Source: Hyphomicrobiales bacterium (GTDB taxonomy: Bacteria > Pseudomonadota > Alphaproteobacteria > Rhizobiales > Rhizobiaceae). From it: a stretch of DNA of 64,000 nucleotides. The notes beneath the pieces were generated by a model. That model was not told the DNA's origin. It worked only from the letters and a program-made list of their open reading frames with translations, and did not search any database. The position numbers and the translations under genes were made by a program. Below are positions 1-8,968 of this stretch, piece by piece. The DNA is taken from assembly GCA_021775415.1 (NCBI GenBank), contig JAJFHV010000013.1, forward strand, positions 310,001 through 374,000. Reading direction: 5' to 3'. The first letter of the stretch is position 1. Every line of letters starts with the position of its first letter.

Positions 1-1080
1 AAATGCGGCGAGCACCGCAGCGGTGATCTCACTCGTTTCACGCAAGAACGCGCCGCGTTCATAAACCAATGCAACCAGCGGCATTGGTATCATGAACAGC
101 CCAACGGCAGCAGGAATGGTAAGACCCAGGCCAAATTCCAGGCTGCGGTTTTGCAACCTTGTCGCTTCGTCTGTGTCTTTCGCGGTAAGCGACCTTGTAA
201 GTTCAGGTAGCAGCACAACCCCTATTGAGATTGCAATGACACCCAGAGGCAGTTGCACAAGCCTGTCTGCGTAATTCATCACCGCAATTGCTCCAGCCTC
301 CGCTGATGCAATGATTTGTCCAACCAGTAAATTGACCTGCGTAATGCCATTGGCAATGGCAGTAGGTATCGCAAGAAACAAAAGCTTTTTCACACTCGGT
401 GAAATGCTGGGCATCCGTAGTGAAAGCGGGAAGCCCTCCTTTACAACTCCATAGATCAGCAGGCCGGTCTGCAAGAGGCCTGATACCACCACCGCCCACG
501 CCATGGCGATGCCAAGATCACGGTCATGCAATCCTTGATGCCAACCATATAGCAACACTGCGATAAACATCATGTTGAGGAGTACCGGCGCAATAGCTGC
601 CAGAAAATATCGCCTGAATGCGTTCATCACGCCTGACAACATTGCGACCACTGACATCGCTGCCAGATAGGGAAACATGATGCGCGTCAAAAGCACCGTG
701 AGGTCAAACTTGTCCGGGTCTGCGGCAAATTTGGGCGCGATGACTGTTGCAACAAGATACGGCATGAAAACCATCGCAAGTGCTGACAGGGCCAACAACA
801 CCAACAACAGGACTGACAAAATCTGCTCGGCAAATTCACGTGCAGCGACCCTGCCGTCCTTTTCCAGATGTTTTGCAAAAAGGGGTACGAAGGCTGCGTT
901 AAACGCGCCTTCAGCAAACAGTCTCCGGAAAAGATTGGGAAACCGGAATGCCGCATAAAACGCGTCCGCAACTGGTCCAGCACCCAGCAATGCCGCAATC
1001 AACGCTTCGCGGACAAACCCCAATACCCGGCTTGCCATCGTGGCGCTGCCAACGCTTGCAAATTTCTGGAACAGCCCCAT
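1..1080 (-). CDS. murJ: Lipid II flippase MurJ (MviN), 3' end outside window
   Basis: Inner-membrane MOP-superfamily flippase that moves lipid II to the periplasmic face for peptidoglycan synthesis. I translated 360 in-frame codons from the ATG at 1080 to the window edge with no stop; a full protein is usually about 510-530 residues, so the C-terminal third is missing. The N-terminus shows the family signature: SRVLGFVRE, then ADAFYAAFRFPNLFRRLFAEGAF and NAAFVPLF, followed by many hydrophobic helices. The start overlaps the glnD stop in a TGATG arrangement, so translation is probably coupled to glnD. The glnD-murJ pair is common in Hyphomicrobiales. Identification is firm; only the end is unseen. 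Confidence 0.95.
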   Translation of the reverse strand, partial: MGLFQKFASVGSATMASRVLGFVREALIAALLGAGPVADAFYAAFRFPNLFRRLFAEGAFNAAFVPLFAKHLEKDGRVAAREFAEQILSVLLLVLLALSALAMVFMPYLVATVIAPKFAADPDKFDLTVLLTRIMFPYLAAMSVVAMLSGVMNAFRRYFLAAIAPVLLNMMFIAVLLYGWHQGLHDRDLGIAMAWAVVVSGLLQTGLLIYGVVKEGFPLSLRMPSISPSVKKLLFLAIPTAIANGITQVNLLVGQIIASAEAGAIAVMNYADRLVQLPLGVIAISIGVVLLPELTRSLTAKDTDEATRLQNRSLEFGLGLTIPAAVGLFMIPMPLVALVYERGAFLRETSEITAAVLAAF

Positions 1081-3896
1081 CAGCGCGCACTTGCCTCAGC
1101 TAGCGATTTGATCTTCTTGTCCGGTTGTTGAACCACATCATCAATCTGCATCACATTCAACAACGCGGCTTCAATTTTCTTGATCCGGTTATCATCTTCA
1201 ATTTTGTGACCTACCAGATCGCGAACATAAAAACTGTCCTGTCCTTTTTCGCCGAACGTCATCACATGGGCAGAACCAATGTCGAGGTTAAGGTCCGCCA
1301 GCGTATTTGTTATTGCCGACAAGACACCGGGTCTGTCCAGGCATTCGATTTCGATTACAGAAAAAGTCTCCGACAGCTCATTGTTGACGGAGGCTTTGGG
1401 GGTAACCGAAAATGTTTGTCTGTGGCGGTGGAATTGTTGGTTTTGGGCAGCCAAATCCGATATTTTCACTGCGCCAACCAGGACATCCTCAATCGCCTTG
1501 GCAATTCGGTTGGCTCTGCGGATTTCGCTTTCGTCATCTTTGCAGGTGCGATTGATGAAAATTGAATCCAGTGCCCTTCCATCTGACGTGGTGTGGATCT
1601 TGGCATCGACGATATTACCGCCAGCTGCAACGCAAGCCCCGGAAATCTTGGAAAGCAGCCGCGCATGATCCGGCGCGATGATGGTGATCTCCGTGATATC
1701 TTCAAACTGCCAGGTTTGTACCAGGGTTGCCAGTTTCAAATTGGCCTTGTCGGTATCGCGCAAGAAATTCATGTGATGGATTTGTGCATTAAAATCAGTC
1801 GACAGGAAATAGGCGGAATAGGGCAGCGCCAAAATACGTTTCTTTTCTTCCTTGCTCCAGTGATCAAGAACTTCTGCAAGTGCTGCACGAACCTGTCCCA
1901 CCCTGGCCCGTTGCGGAAACTTGGAAAAGCCGCCCGTTAGAAACAATTCAGTTTCATGATAGAGATTACGCAGCAACTGCCCCTTCCAGCCATTCCAGAC
2001 ACCCGGCCCAACCGCGCGAATGTCACAAACGGTCAGTATGACCAGATAGCGCATCCGCTCGACGGATTGAACGACGCCTGCAAAATCCTGGATGGTTTTT
2101 CGGTCAGACAAGTCACGGCTTTGGGCGGTAACACTCATCGTCAAGTGTTCTCGTATCAGCCATGAAACGGTTTGGGTCTGTTCTTCATTCAAACCGAGGC
2201 GCGGGCAAAGCTGGGCAGCCAGACGTGCACCGGCGATGGAATGGTCTTCCTTCCGGCCCTTGGCAATGTCGTGTAGCAAAACCGCCAGATACAATACTTG
2301 CCGATCCTTGATCAATGGCAAAAGTTCGGTGGAAAGCGGATGCTCATCTGCAAGCTTGCCATTTTCGATATCCGCGAGTGCACCAACCGTGCGAATTAGG
2401 TGTTCATCAACCGTATAGTGGTGATAGCTGCTAAACTGCATCATCGCGACAATCTTGCCGAACAACGGCATGAATTTGCCCAAAAACCCGGATTCGTTCA
2501 TACGCCTTAACAGCCGTTCCGGTCCGTTGCGGCTTGTCAATATCTCCATGAACAGGCGGTTTGCCTGCGGGTTTCGTCGTAATTCCGGCCTGATTAATCC
2601 AAGCGAGCGAGAGAGCAACTCCATCGCATCCGGATGAAAATCAAGGCCTGTCACATCGGAAAATTTGAAAAGCCGCAAGAGGTTTACCGGATCACGAATA
2701 AACACATCCTGGTTTACAACGCTCAGACGCCCGCGATCGTTTACAAAGTCCTTTGTTCCGGCAATTTTGCGCCGACGTGTTATTATTGAGCGAAACAATC
2801 CATCAATACCGTGAACCGCTTTTGCTTCGCGTTCTTCCAGTTTTGCGCAGGCAATCAGCGTGAGGTTTCCAACTTCCTTTGCGACCAGAAAATAGTGTTT
2901 CATAAATCGTTCAACGCTTGATAGTGCGCCGTGGCTTGAATAATTTAGCCGGGCTGCCAGTTCCTGCTGGAAGTCAAACAACAGCCGCTCTTCCGCCTTG
3001 CCGGTCAAAAAGTGCAGATTGCACCGTACCGTCCAGAGGAATTTTTCCGCCCGGCGAAACCGTTTGTATTCCCGTGGTGTGAACATCCCGGCAGCAACCA
3101 GATCACGTGATCGCCCCATGTTGTGAAAATACTTGCCGATCCAAAACAACGTATGAAGGTCGCGAAGGCCGCCCTTGCCGTCCTTTACATTGGGTTCCAC
3201 GCGGTATCGCGATTCACCAGCTCTTGCGTGTCTGGTATCGCGTTCTGCTAGTTTTGCGGCAATGAACTCCCGAGCGGTTCCATGAACGATTTCTTTGCTG
3301 AAACGTTTGGCGAGGTCTTTGTATAATGCCTTCGTGCCATGAATAAACCGAACCTCAAGCACGGAGGTCCGGATCGTCATGTCTTCCTTTGAAAGGCGCA
3401 GGCATTCTTCAATTGTGCGGGTCGCGTGCCCTACTTTGAAGCCCATATCCCAAAGCATGTAGAGGATGTATTCAATCACCTGTTCGCCCCAGGCGGTCTG
3501 CTTGTAGGGGAGAAGAAACATCAAATCGATGTCGGATCCCGGTGCCAGCGTTCCCCGACCGTAACCACCAATTGCAGTTATGGCGATTTGTTCGCTCGCA
3601 GACGTGTTGGGATTGCGGTAAACATGGGCAATGGCAAAATCATAAATTACCCGGACAAGCTCATCCTGCACATGGGAAATTCGTCTTGCGCAGGCAGTCC
3701 CGTGCCCGTCCTCCAGCAGCATTTCCTCGGCAAGTTTGCGGCCCTCAGCAGAAGCCTGCTTCAGGATGCCAAGAACTTCCATGCGGATGGTTGTTGATGA
3801 TCCATCACCGTCCGACTTGCGGGTAAGGCTGCTTAATTGATTGCGAAGTGCATCGGAATCAACAAAGCGATCAAGAAGAAGATCTTTAGCGTCCAT
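1080..3896 (-). CDS. glnD: Bifunctional uridylyltransferase/uridylyl-removing enzyme GlnD
   Basis: Cytoplasmic nitrogen sensor that adds UMP to PII proteins when glutamine is low and removes it when glutamine is high. The reading frame encodes about 938 residues from the ATG at 3896, normal for the family. The nucleotidyltransferase domain has GGYGRG near residue 110 and GSDIDL about ten residues later (metal-binding Asp pair). A central HD domain has LLHDIAKGRKEDHS, and two C-terminal ACT domains are seen at EITIIAPDHARLLSK and FSVIEIECLDRPGVLSA. An upstream in-frame TTG at 3920 would add eight residues; neither start has a strong ribosome binding site, so the start is uncertain. murJ follows with a one-base overlap. 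Confidence 0.95.
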   Translation of the reverse strand: MDAKDLLLDRFVDSDALRNQLSSLTRKSDGDGSSTTIRMEVLGILKQASAEGRKLAEEMLLEDGHGTACARRISHVQDELVRVIYDFAIAHVYRNPNTSASEQIAITAIGGYGRGTLAPGSDIDLMFLLPYKQTAWGEQVIEYILYMLWDMGFKVGHATRTIEECLRLSKEDMTIRTSVLEVRFIHGTKALYKDLAKRFSKEIVHGTAREFIAAKLAERDTRHARAGESRYRVEPNVKDGKGGLRDLHTLFWIGKYFHNMGRSRDLVAAGMFTPREYKRFRRAEKFLWTVRCNLHFLTGKAEERLLFDFQQELAARLNYSSHGALSSVERFMKHYFLVAKEVGNLTLIACAKLEEREAKAVHGIDGLFRSIITRRRKIAGTKDFVNDRGRLSVVNQDVFIRDPVNLLRLFKFSDVTGLDFHPDAMELLSRSLGLIRPELRRNPQANRLFMEILTSRNGPERLLRRMNESGFLGKFMPLFGKIVAMMQFSSYHHYTVDEHLIRTVGALADIENGKLADEHPLSTELLPLIKDRQVLYLAVLLHDIAKGRKEDHSIAGARLAAQLCPRLGLNEEQTQTVSWLIREHLTMSVTAQSRDLSDRKTIQDFAGVVQSVERMRYLVILTVCDIRAVGPGVWNGWKGQLLRNLYHETELFLTGGFSKFPQRARVGQVRAALAEVLDHWSKEEKKRILALPYSAYFLSTDFNAQIHHMNFLRDTDKANLKLATLVQTWQFEDITEITIIAPDHARLLSKISGACVAAGGNIVDAKIHTTSDGRALDSIFINRTCKDDESEIRRANRIAKAIEDVLVGAVKISDLAAQNQQFHRHRQTFSVTPKASVNNELSETFSVIEIECLDRPGVLSAITNTLADLNLDIGSAHVMTFGEKGQDSFYVRDLVGHKIEDDNRIKKIEAALLNVMQIDDVVQQPDKKIKSLAEASAR

Positions 3897-3972
3897 GGCG
3901 TCCCATAACGTGTGAATCAACCCACGTTATACTGGAACTTGCCGCAAAGGACACGGGCTTGGCAAAACCTGT

Positions 3973-4689
3973 TTATTCCTGCTCTTCGTTTTCAGGCGCT
4001 TCAGTATCCACCGCCACGATTTTTGGACCGCCTTTGGCAACGCCAACCATCGCCGGACGCAGGACCCTCTCACCAATAACAAAGCCGACCTGGACAATTT
4101 CACATACCGTATTGTTTGGCACATCAGGGTTTTGAATCTCGAACATTGCCTGGTGGAAATGCGGATCGAATTTTTCATTTACTGGCGAAAGTTTCTTCAC
4201 ACCGTTTTTTTCAAGTGCGGCGAGAAGCTCACGCTCGGTCATCTCGACGCCTTCGATCAGACTTTTAAGACCAGATTGCTCCTTGTCTTTTTCATCCACA
4301 TGCTCAATCGCACGGCGTAAATTGTCGGATACCCCAAGCATCTCCCGCGCAAACCCGGCAATTGAGTATGTCTTGGAATCGGCCAGCTCTTTCTGGGTGC
4401 GACGACGCAGGTTTTCCATTTCGGCGGTGGCGCGCAACAATTTGTCATTTAACTCAGCAATCTCGGTGTCAAGCTTGTCGTTTTCTGCAGCCAGCGCCTG
4501 CAACGGATCGGAAAAGCCGCTGCCCTTCTTGACACCCTTGTCCGCTTCAGCCGCAACTTCCTGTTCAATCGCAGAAAGCAATTCTTCTTCACTCATGTTT
4601 TCCAATTTCTCGCCGTCCTTAACCACATCGTCCATGGCAGCAGATTTAACCGCTGGCTCTTTTTCGGGTTGCCCATTTTCTTCAATCAT
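3973..4689 (-). CDS. grpE: Nucleotide exchange factor GrpE
   Basis: Cochaperone that releases ADP from DnaK during protein folding in the cytoplasm. It has 238 residues, slightly long because of an acidic, low-complexity N-terminal 50 residues. A helical segment follows ([25 protein letters not shown] broken into heptad-like repeats, then LRRRTQKE), which is the long dimerisation coiled coil of the family. The beta-wing domain at the C-terminus has [23 protein letters not shown] and [10 protein letters not shown]. It lies downstream of hrcA on the same strand with a gap of about 100 nt that contains a possible heat-shock promoter. Confidence 0.95.
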   Translation of the reverse strand: MIEENGQPEKEPAVKSAAMDDVVKDGEKLENMSEEELLSAIEQEVAAEADKGVKKGSGFSDPLQALAAENDKLDTEIAELNDKLLRATAEMENLRRRTQKELADSKTYSIAGFAREMLGVSDNLRRAIEHVDEKDKEQSGLKSLIEGVEMTERELLAALEKNGVKKLSPVNEKFDPHFHQAMFEIQNPDVPNNTVCEIVQVGFVIGERVLRPAMVGVAKGGPKIVAVDTEAPENEEQE

Positions 4690-4725
4690 CGCTCTAAACC
4701 TGAATGCGGTGAAAACTTGCCCCCG

Positions 4726-4754
4726 ATATCAGGGTTCAGGCACAAAAAATCAAG
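4726..4754 (-). promoter_or_regulatory. Candidate RpoH (heat-shock) promoter of grpE
   Basis: Reading the minus strand in the hrcA-grpE gap, CTTGAT (4754-4749) is followed after 15 nt by CCTGATAT (4733-4726), about 37 nt before the grpE ATG. This resembles the alphaproteobacterial sigma-32 pattern of a CTTGA -35 element and a C-rich TAT -10 element. It is an inference from motif similarity and spacing only; the -10 match is imperfect. Confidence 0.3.
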
Positions 4755-4792
4755 ACGTTAGGTTAGGTTCTGCAGGTCTTTTTGCACGAATT

Positions 4793-5878
4793 TTATTGCA
4801 GTATCCGGCTGATGACCTTTGCGGTGTAGTCAACCATGGGAACAATACGCGCATAGTTGAGCCTGGTCGGCCCGATTATTCCAAGCGCACCGATCACCCT
4901 TTGCTCGTTGTCGCGGTATGGCGCAACGATCACTGACGAACCCGAAAGCGAAAAAAGCTTGTTTTGTGAACCAATGAAAATCCGGACACCGTCGCCGCTT
5001 TCGGTGAGCTCCAGTAATTTCATGAAGTTCTCTTTTGCCTCCAACTCACCGAACAACTGCCTTATCCGTTCCAGCTCTTCTGCCGCCCCCAGATTGCCAA
5101 CAAGATTGGCGTGTCCGCTGATGATCAATTGCCCACGTTGATCATCGGGACTGCCTGCCCAAACCGCAATGCCTGAATCAACCAGTTTCTGTGTTAGCGA
5201 ATCCAACTCGTTCTTTGCCGTCTGATGGAGCGTGGCCAGTTCCTTGTTCGCGTCCGTAATCGTGCGTCCAGCAATTTTTGCGTTGAGAAAGTTCGACGCC
5301 TCAATCAGGCTCGATGCTGTAGTGCCGACGGGAAGTGTTATTATCCGGTTTTCAACCGAGCCATTCTCTCCGACAATGACAACCAGCGCCTTTGTCGGCT
5401 CTAGACGGATGAACTCAATGTGTTTCAGCCGTAGATCATTCTTGGTGGTCACCACCAGCCCGGCACTGTGTGACAGGCCGGACAACAACTGGCTTGCTTC
5501 GTTCAAAACGTTGTCAAATGTTTGCTCGCTGGAGGCTGCCTTTACCTGGGTTTCAATTGATCGGCGCTCTTCCTTCGCAAGATTGCCAATCTCCAGAAAA
5601 CTATCGACAAAAAACCGCAAGCCAAGATCGGTCGGCATCCGTCCGGCACTGGTGTGGGGCGCGTAGATCAGCCCCAGCATCTCCAGGTCCGACATTACAT
5701 TGCGGATGGTTGCGGGAGAAAGGCTCTCGGTCAGTTGCTTTGAAAGCGAACGCGATCCCAGCGGATCACCGGTGTCGAGATACCCCTCTACGATATGCCT
5801 GAATATATCGCGCGACCGCTGGTCCAGCTCGGTAATACCGGTTTCAGGTACATTAAATTTTCCTGGCGGTGCACTCAT
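4793..5878 (-). CDS. hrcA: Heat-inducible transcription repressor HrcA
   Basis: DNA-binding repressor that normally acts at CIRCE operators of groESL or dnaK genes. It has 361 residues, typical for the family. The N-terminal winged helix shows DPLGSRSLSK, LSPATIRNVMSDLE and the conserved wing HTSAGRMPTDLGLRFFVD. The C-terminal GAF-like domain ends with IGPTRLNYARIVPMVDYTAK, a strong family signature. It is divergent from rph across about 138 nt and upstream of grpE. I found no CIRCE repeat in front of hrcA itself, so autoregulation through CIRCE is not supported here. Confidence 0.95.
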   Translation of the reverse strand: MSAPPGKFNVPETGITELDQRSRDIFRHIVEGYLDTGDPLGSRSLSKQLTESLSPATIRNVMSDLEMLGLIYAPHTSAGRMPTDLGLRFFVDSFLEIGNLAKEERRSIETQVKAASSEQTFDNVLNEASQLLSGLSHSAGLVVTTKNDLRLKHIEFIRLEPTKALVVIVGENGSVENRIITLPVGTTASSLIEASNFLNAKIAGRTITDANKELATLHQTAKNELDSLTQKLVDSGIAVWAGSPDDQRGQLIISGHANLVGNLGAAEELERIRQLFGELEAKENFMKLLELTESGDGVRIFIGSQNKLFSLSGSSVIVAPYRDNEQRVIGALGIIGPTRLNYARIVPMVDYTAKVISRILQ

Positions 5879-6016
5879 GACTGATTTTCGCTATCCGGTT
5901 CATCGACTGGCTTAGATGGCAGCACTATTGTCGTCAAATTATAGAGAAATAGCGGCTTTGCCAATCCACTGCGAACCGTCTACAAGCACACCAGATTTTT
6001 AACCGGAGATTACCCA

Positions 6017-6727
6017 ATGCGTCCATCGAAGCGGGCCAACGACGAAATGCGCGCCGTATCAATCGAGCGTGGATTTGCCAAACATGCGGAAGGCTCATGC
6101 CTTATCAAGTTTGGTGAAACTCATGTACTTTGCACCGCCAGCCTTGAAGAACGTGTGCCTCCGTGGTTGCGTGGGGGTGGCAAGGGCTGGGTAACCGCAG
6201 AGTACGGCATGCTTCCGCGCTCCACGCATGAGCGGATGCGGCGTGAAGCAGCAGCTGGAAAGCAATCCGGCCGGACAAGTGAGATCCAACGCCTGATTGG
6301 CCGCTCCTTGCGTGCGGTGGTCGATATGCAGGAACTTGGTGAGCGTCAGATAACCGTCGACTGTGATGTGCTTCAGGCTGATGGTGGCACACGCACCGCG
6401 TCGATCACCGGAGGGTTCATTGCGCTGCGCGATTGCATTGAGTGGATGCGCGCGCGCGATATGGTGTCGGGTGATGTGTTGAAAGACAATGTTGCTGCAA
6501 TTTCCTGCGGTATCTACAAAGGTTCCCCGGTGCTTGATCTCGACTATGATGAGGATTCCAATGCCGAAACGGATGCAAATTTCGTCATGACCGGGAAGGG
6601 TGGCATAGTGGAAATTCAGGGGACGGCTGAGGCAGACCCCTTCAGCGAAGAGGAATTTGCAAGTCTGATGGGTTTGGCAAAATCAGGGATTGGCAAACTT
6701 GTTGATTTGCAAAATCTCTCCGGATAG
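6017..6727 (+). CDS. rph: Ribonuclease PH
   Basis: Phosphorolytic 3'-5' exoribonuclease that trims tRNA 3' extensions. The 236 residues are the normal length. It begins [12 protein letters not shown], followed by the conserved phosphate-site region [31 protein letters not shown] and [16 protein letters not shown]; the C-terminal part has [15 protein letters not shown]. It is the first gene of a plus-strand run with the VOC protein, rdgB and hemW; rph next to rdgB and hemW and divergent from hrcA is the usual alphaproteobacterial order. Confidence 0.96.
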   Translation: MRPSKRANDEMRAVSIERGFAKHAEGSCLIKFGETHVLCTASLEERVPPWLRGGGKGWVTAEYGMLPRSTHERMRREAAAGKQSGRTSEIQRLIGRSLRAVVDMQELGERQITVDCDVLQADGGTRTASITGGFIALRDCIEWMRARDMVSGDVLKDNVAAISCGIYKGSPVLDLDYDEDSNAETDANFVMTGKGGIVEIQGTAEADPFSEEEFASLMGLAKSGIGKLVDLQNLSG

Positions 6728-6741
6728 CACCAAATCCAAAG

Positions 6742-7149
6742 ATGACACTGGAAATACTCGAAACTGCTCTTTACACGGACGATCTGGAAGCTGCTGAGGC
6801 GTTCTACACCGACGTGCTCGGATTTGAAGTCATTCTACGCGCTGAGGGACGGCACGTGTTTTTCAGGCTCGAAAACTCCGTGTTGTTGATGTTCAACCCC
6901 GCCTCCACTGAAACGCAGCGTATTGGCGATGCGTTGTCAGCGCCGTCGCACGGAGCCAGGGGTCCTGGGCACGCGTGTTTCCGCGTCGGTAGCGAGGGAC
7001 TTGAGACCTGGCGGCAAATCCTGGGCAAGGCAGACATCGCAATTGAAACTGAAATCACCTGGCCGAATGGTGCTGTGTCGATTTACTTTCGCGATCCTGC
7101 CGGCAACAGCCTTGAAATTGGCGAAGCAAAAATGTGGGGACTGAATTGA
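6742..7149 (+). CDS. VOC (glyoxalase/bleomycin resistance) superfamily protein
   Basis: Small metal-dependent VOC-fold protein of 135 residues whose substrate I cannot name. The beta-alpha-beta-beta-beta modules are visible: [21 protein letters not shown], then [15 protein letters not shown], then [11 protein letters not shown], and the closing [17 protein letters not shown] with the usual metal-ligand Glu. It starts 14 nt after rph and its stop overlaps the probable rdgB start, so it is embedded in the rph-rdgB operon. Possible roles are a glyoxalase-like detoxifying enzyme or a dioxygenase-fold housekeeping protein; the context does not decide between them. Confidence 0.8.
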   Translation: MTLEILETALYTDDLEAAEAFYTDVLGFEVILRAEGRHVFFRLENSVLLMFNPASTETQRIGDALSAPSHGARGPGHACFRVGSEGLETWRQILGKADIAIETEITWPNGAVSIYFRDPAGNSLEIGEAKMWGLN

Positions 7150-7805
7150 GGAAGCTTGTAGAAAGAGAAATTGTCGTTGCCAGTCACAATGCAGGCAAGG
7201 TGCGTGAAATCAACGAGTTGATCGCACCGTTTGGATATTTGGCAAAATCGGCCGCTGACCATAACCTGCATGAGCCGGAAGAAACCGGCATGACCTTTGA
7301 GGAAAACGCTGCAATCAAGGCGCATGCTGCTGCACAAGCCACGGGTCTGCCTGCGCTGGCCGATGATTCTGGATTATGTATTGATGCTCTGGATGACGCG
7401 CCGGGCGTCCATACCGCTGATTGGGCTGAAAAGCCCGACGGTTCCGGGCGTGATTTCGCCTATGCCATGGAAAAGGTTGAGCAGGCCCTGAAAGACCGAA
7501 ATGCGTGCGTGTCTGACAAACGAAAGGCCCGATTTGTTGCAGTATTGTGCCTGGCTTGGCCGGATAATCATCATGAGCATTTTCGCGGCGAAATAGAGGG
7601 CACAATCGTTTGGCCGCCACGCGGTGAAAAGGGCTTTGGATATGATCCGGTTTTCATGCCTGAGGGCCATGATCGCACATTTGGCGAGATGATCGCAGAC
7701 GAGAAACACAGTTGGGACCAGAACATTCCAGAAAGCGCACTCTCGCATCGTGCGCGCGCATTTGCGCTATTTGCTCCGTCCTGCCTTGTGAAAAGCGGCG
7801 GCTAG
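7146..7805 (+). CDS. rdgB: RdgB/HAM1 non-canonical purine NTP pyrophosphatase
   Basis: Hydrolyses ITP, dITP and XTP to monophosphates, cleansing nucleotide pools. The reading frame opens at a GTG (7134), but a TTG at 7146 gives the usual N-terminus [21 protein letters not shown] and has a GGGGA ribosome binding site upstream; it also overlaps the VOC stop codon (TTGA). I choose 7146, giving about 219 residues. Family motifs: SHNAGK nucleotide-binding site, [13 protein letters not shown], and [15 protein letters not shown], with the C-terminal SHRARAF. One nucleotide separates it from hemW. Confidence 0.93.
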   Translation: MRKLVEREIVVASHNAGKVREINELIAPFGYLAKSAADHNLHEPEETGMTFEENAAIKAHAAAQATGLPALADDSGLCIDALDDAPGVHTADWAEKPDGSGRDFAYAMEKVEQALKDRNACVSDKRKARFVAVLCLAWPDNHHEHFRGEIEGTIVWPPRGEKGFGYDPVFMPEGHDRTFGEMIADEKHSWDQNIPESALSHRARAFALFAPSCLVKSGG

Positions 7806-7806
7806 A

Positions 7807-8964
7807 ATGTCGATCAAAAACCAGCCTGCCTTTGGAGTTTACGTGCACTGGCCGTTTTGTGCCGCCAAATGCCCCTACTGTGACTTCAACAGTCATGTGC
7901 GTCACCAAGCGGTTGATCAGGAGGCATTCCTCGGTGCGTATGTTCGTGAAATCGCTCACATGGCTTCGCTCACACCTGACCGCACCGTTACCAGCATATT
8001 CTTTGGCGGCGGCACTCCTTCATTGATGGATCCGTCAACCGTGTCCGGCATACTGGAGGCGATAGGCGCTCACTGGGCGATTGATGACAAGGTTGAAATC
8101 AGCCTGGAGGCAAATCCCTCAAGCGTGGAGGCTGAGAGATTTCGCGGCTATCGTGCGGCAGGCGTAAATCGGGTCTCGCTAGGTGTTCAATCACTCAACG
8201 ATGACCAATTGCGCTTTTTGGGCAGGCTTCACTCGGCAGACGAGGCGATGGCGGCAATTGCAATTGCCGGTGAAATCTTTCCACGGATGTCCTTTGACAT
8301 GATCTATGCCCGTCCAAACCAGACCCCGGAACTCTGGCGGGAAGAACTCAATCGGGCTATCAGTCTTTCAGCTGATCATCTATCCCTTTACCAGTTGACC
8401 ATCGAACAGGGCACGCCGTTCTTTGAACTTCGAAAAGCCGGAAAGCTAAAACCGCCGGATGAAGATTTGTCAGCTGAACTTTACGAGATAACCCAACAGG
8501 TGACCGGCGAAGCGGGATTTACTACCTACGAGATTTCAAATCATGCGGTAACGGGTGCAGAATGCCTCCACAATCTGGTCTACTGGCGGGGTGGAGATTA
8601 TGCCGGTATTGGTCCCGGTGCTCATGGGCGGCTTCAAACGGAGACCGGCAGACTGGCAACTGCAACCATCAAGAGCCCCGAAGAATGGTGGCAGCATACG
8701 ATGGTCCAGGGTCACGGGATGGAGGAGAATTTCGTCCTGACTCCGGAAGAACATGCCGACGAATTGTTGCTGATGGGACTGAGACTGACCGAAGGGTTTG
8801 ATCCAAGCCGCTGTGAGGCATTGTATGGACGCCCGCTTGATATGGACAAGCAAGATTTTCTTGCTGGCGAGGGCTTGATTGAAAGAATGTCGGATGGCTG
8901 GCTGCGTGCAACCCCCAAGGGGTTTTTGTTACTCGATGCAATTGTGGCGGATCTGGCTGCTTAG
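7807..8964 (+). CDS. hemW: Radical SAM haem chaperone HemW
   Basis: Radical-SAM family protein related to coproporphyrinogen III dehydrogenase HemN but thought to bind and deliver haem rather than oxidise coproporphyrinogen. The 385 residues are typical. The [4Fe-4S] motif CAAKCPYC lies near residue 17, preceded by YVHWPFC; FFGGGTPSL and EANPSS follow. The HNLVYW sequence matches the HNxxYW motif used to tell HemW from HemN. It ends the rph-VOC-rdgB-hemW operon and is convergent with the LpoA-like gene, four bases apart. Confidence 0.93.
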   Translation: MSIKNQPAFGVYVHWPFCAAKCPYCDFNSHVRHQAVDQEAFLGAYVREIAHMASLTPDRTVTSIFFGGGTPSLMDPSTVSGILEAIGAHWAIDDKVEISLEANPSSVEAERFRGYRAAGVNRVSLGVQSLNDDQLRFLGRLHSADEAMAAIAIAGEIFPRMSFDMIYARPNQTPELWREELNRAISLSADHLSLYQLTIEQGTPFFELRKAGKLKPPDEDLSAELYEITQQVTGEAGFTTYEISNHAVTGAECLHNLVYWRGGDYAGIGPGAHGRLQTETGRLATATIKSPEEWWQHTMVQGHGMEENFVLTPEEHADELLLMGLRLTEGFDPSRCEALYGRPLDMDKQDFLAGEGLIERMSDGWLRATPKGFLLLDAIVADLAA

Positions 8965-8968
8965 TGCA

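Noticed and set aside
5879-6016. Possible CIRCE operator upstream of hrcA
   Set aside because: No TTAGCACTC-N9-GAGTGCTAA inverted repeat is present in the interval.
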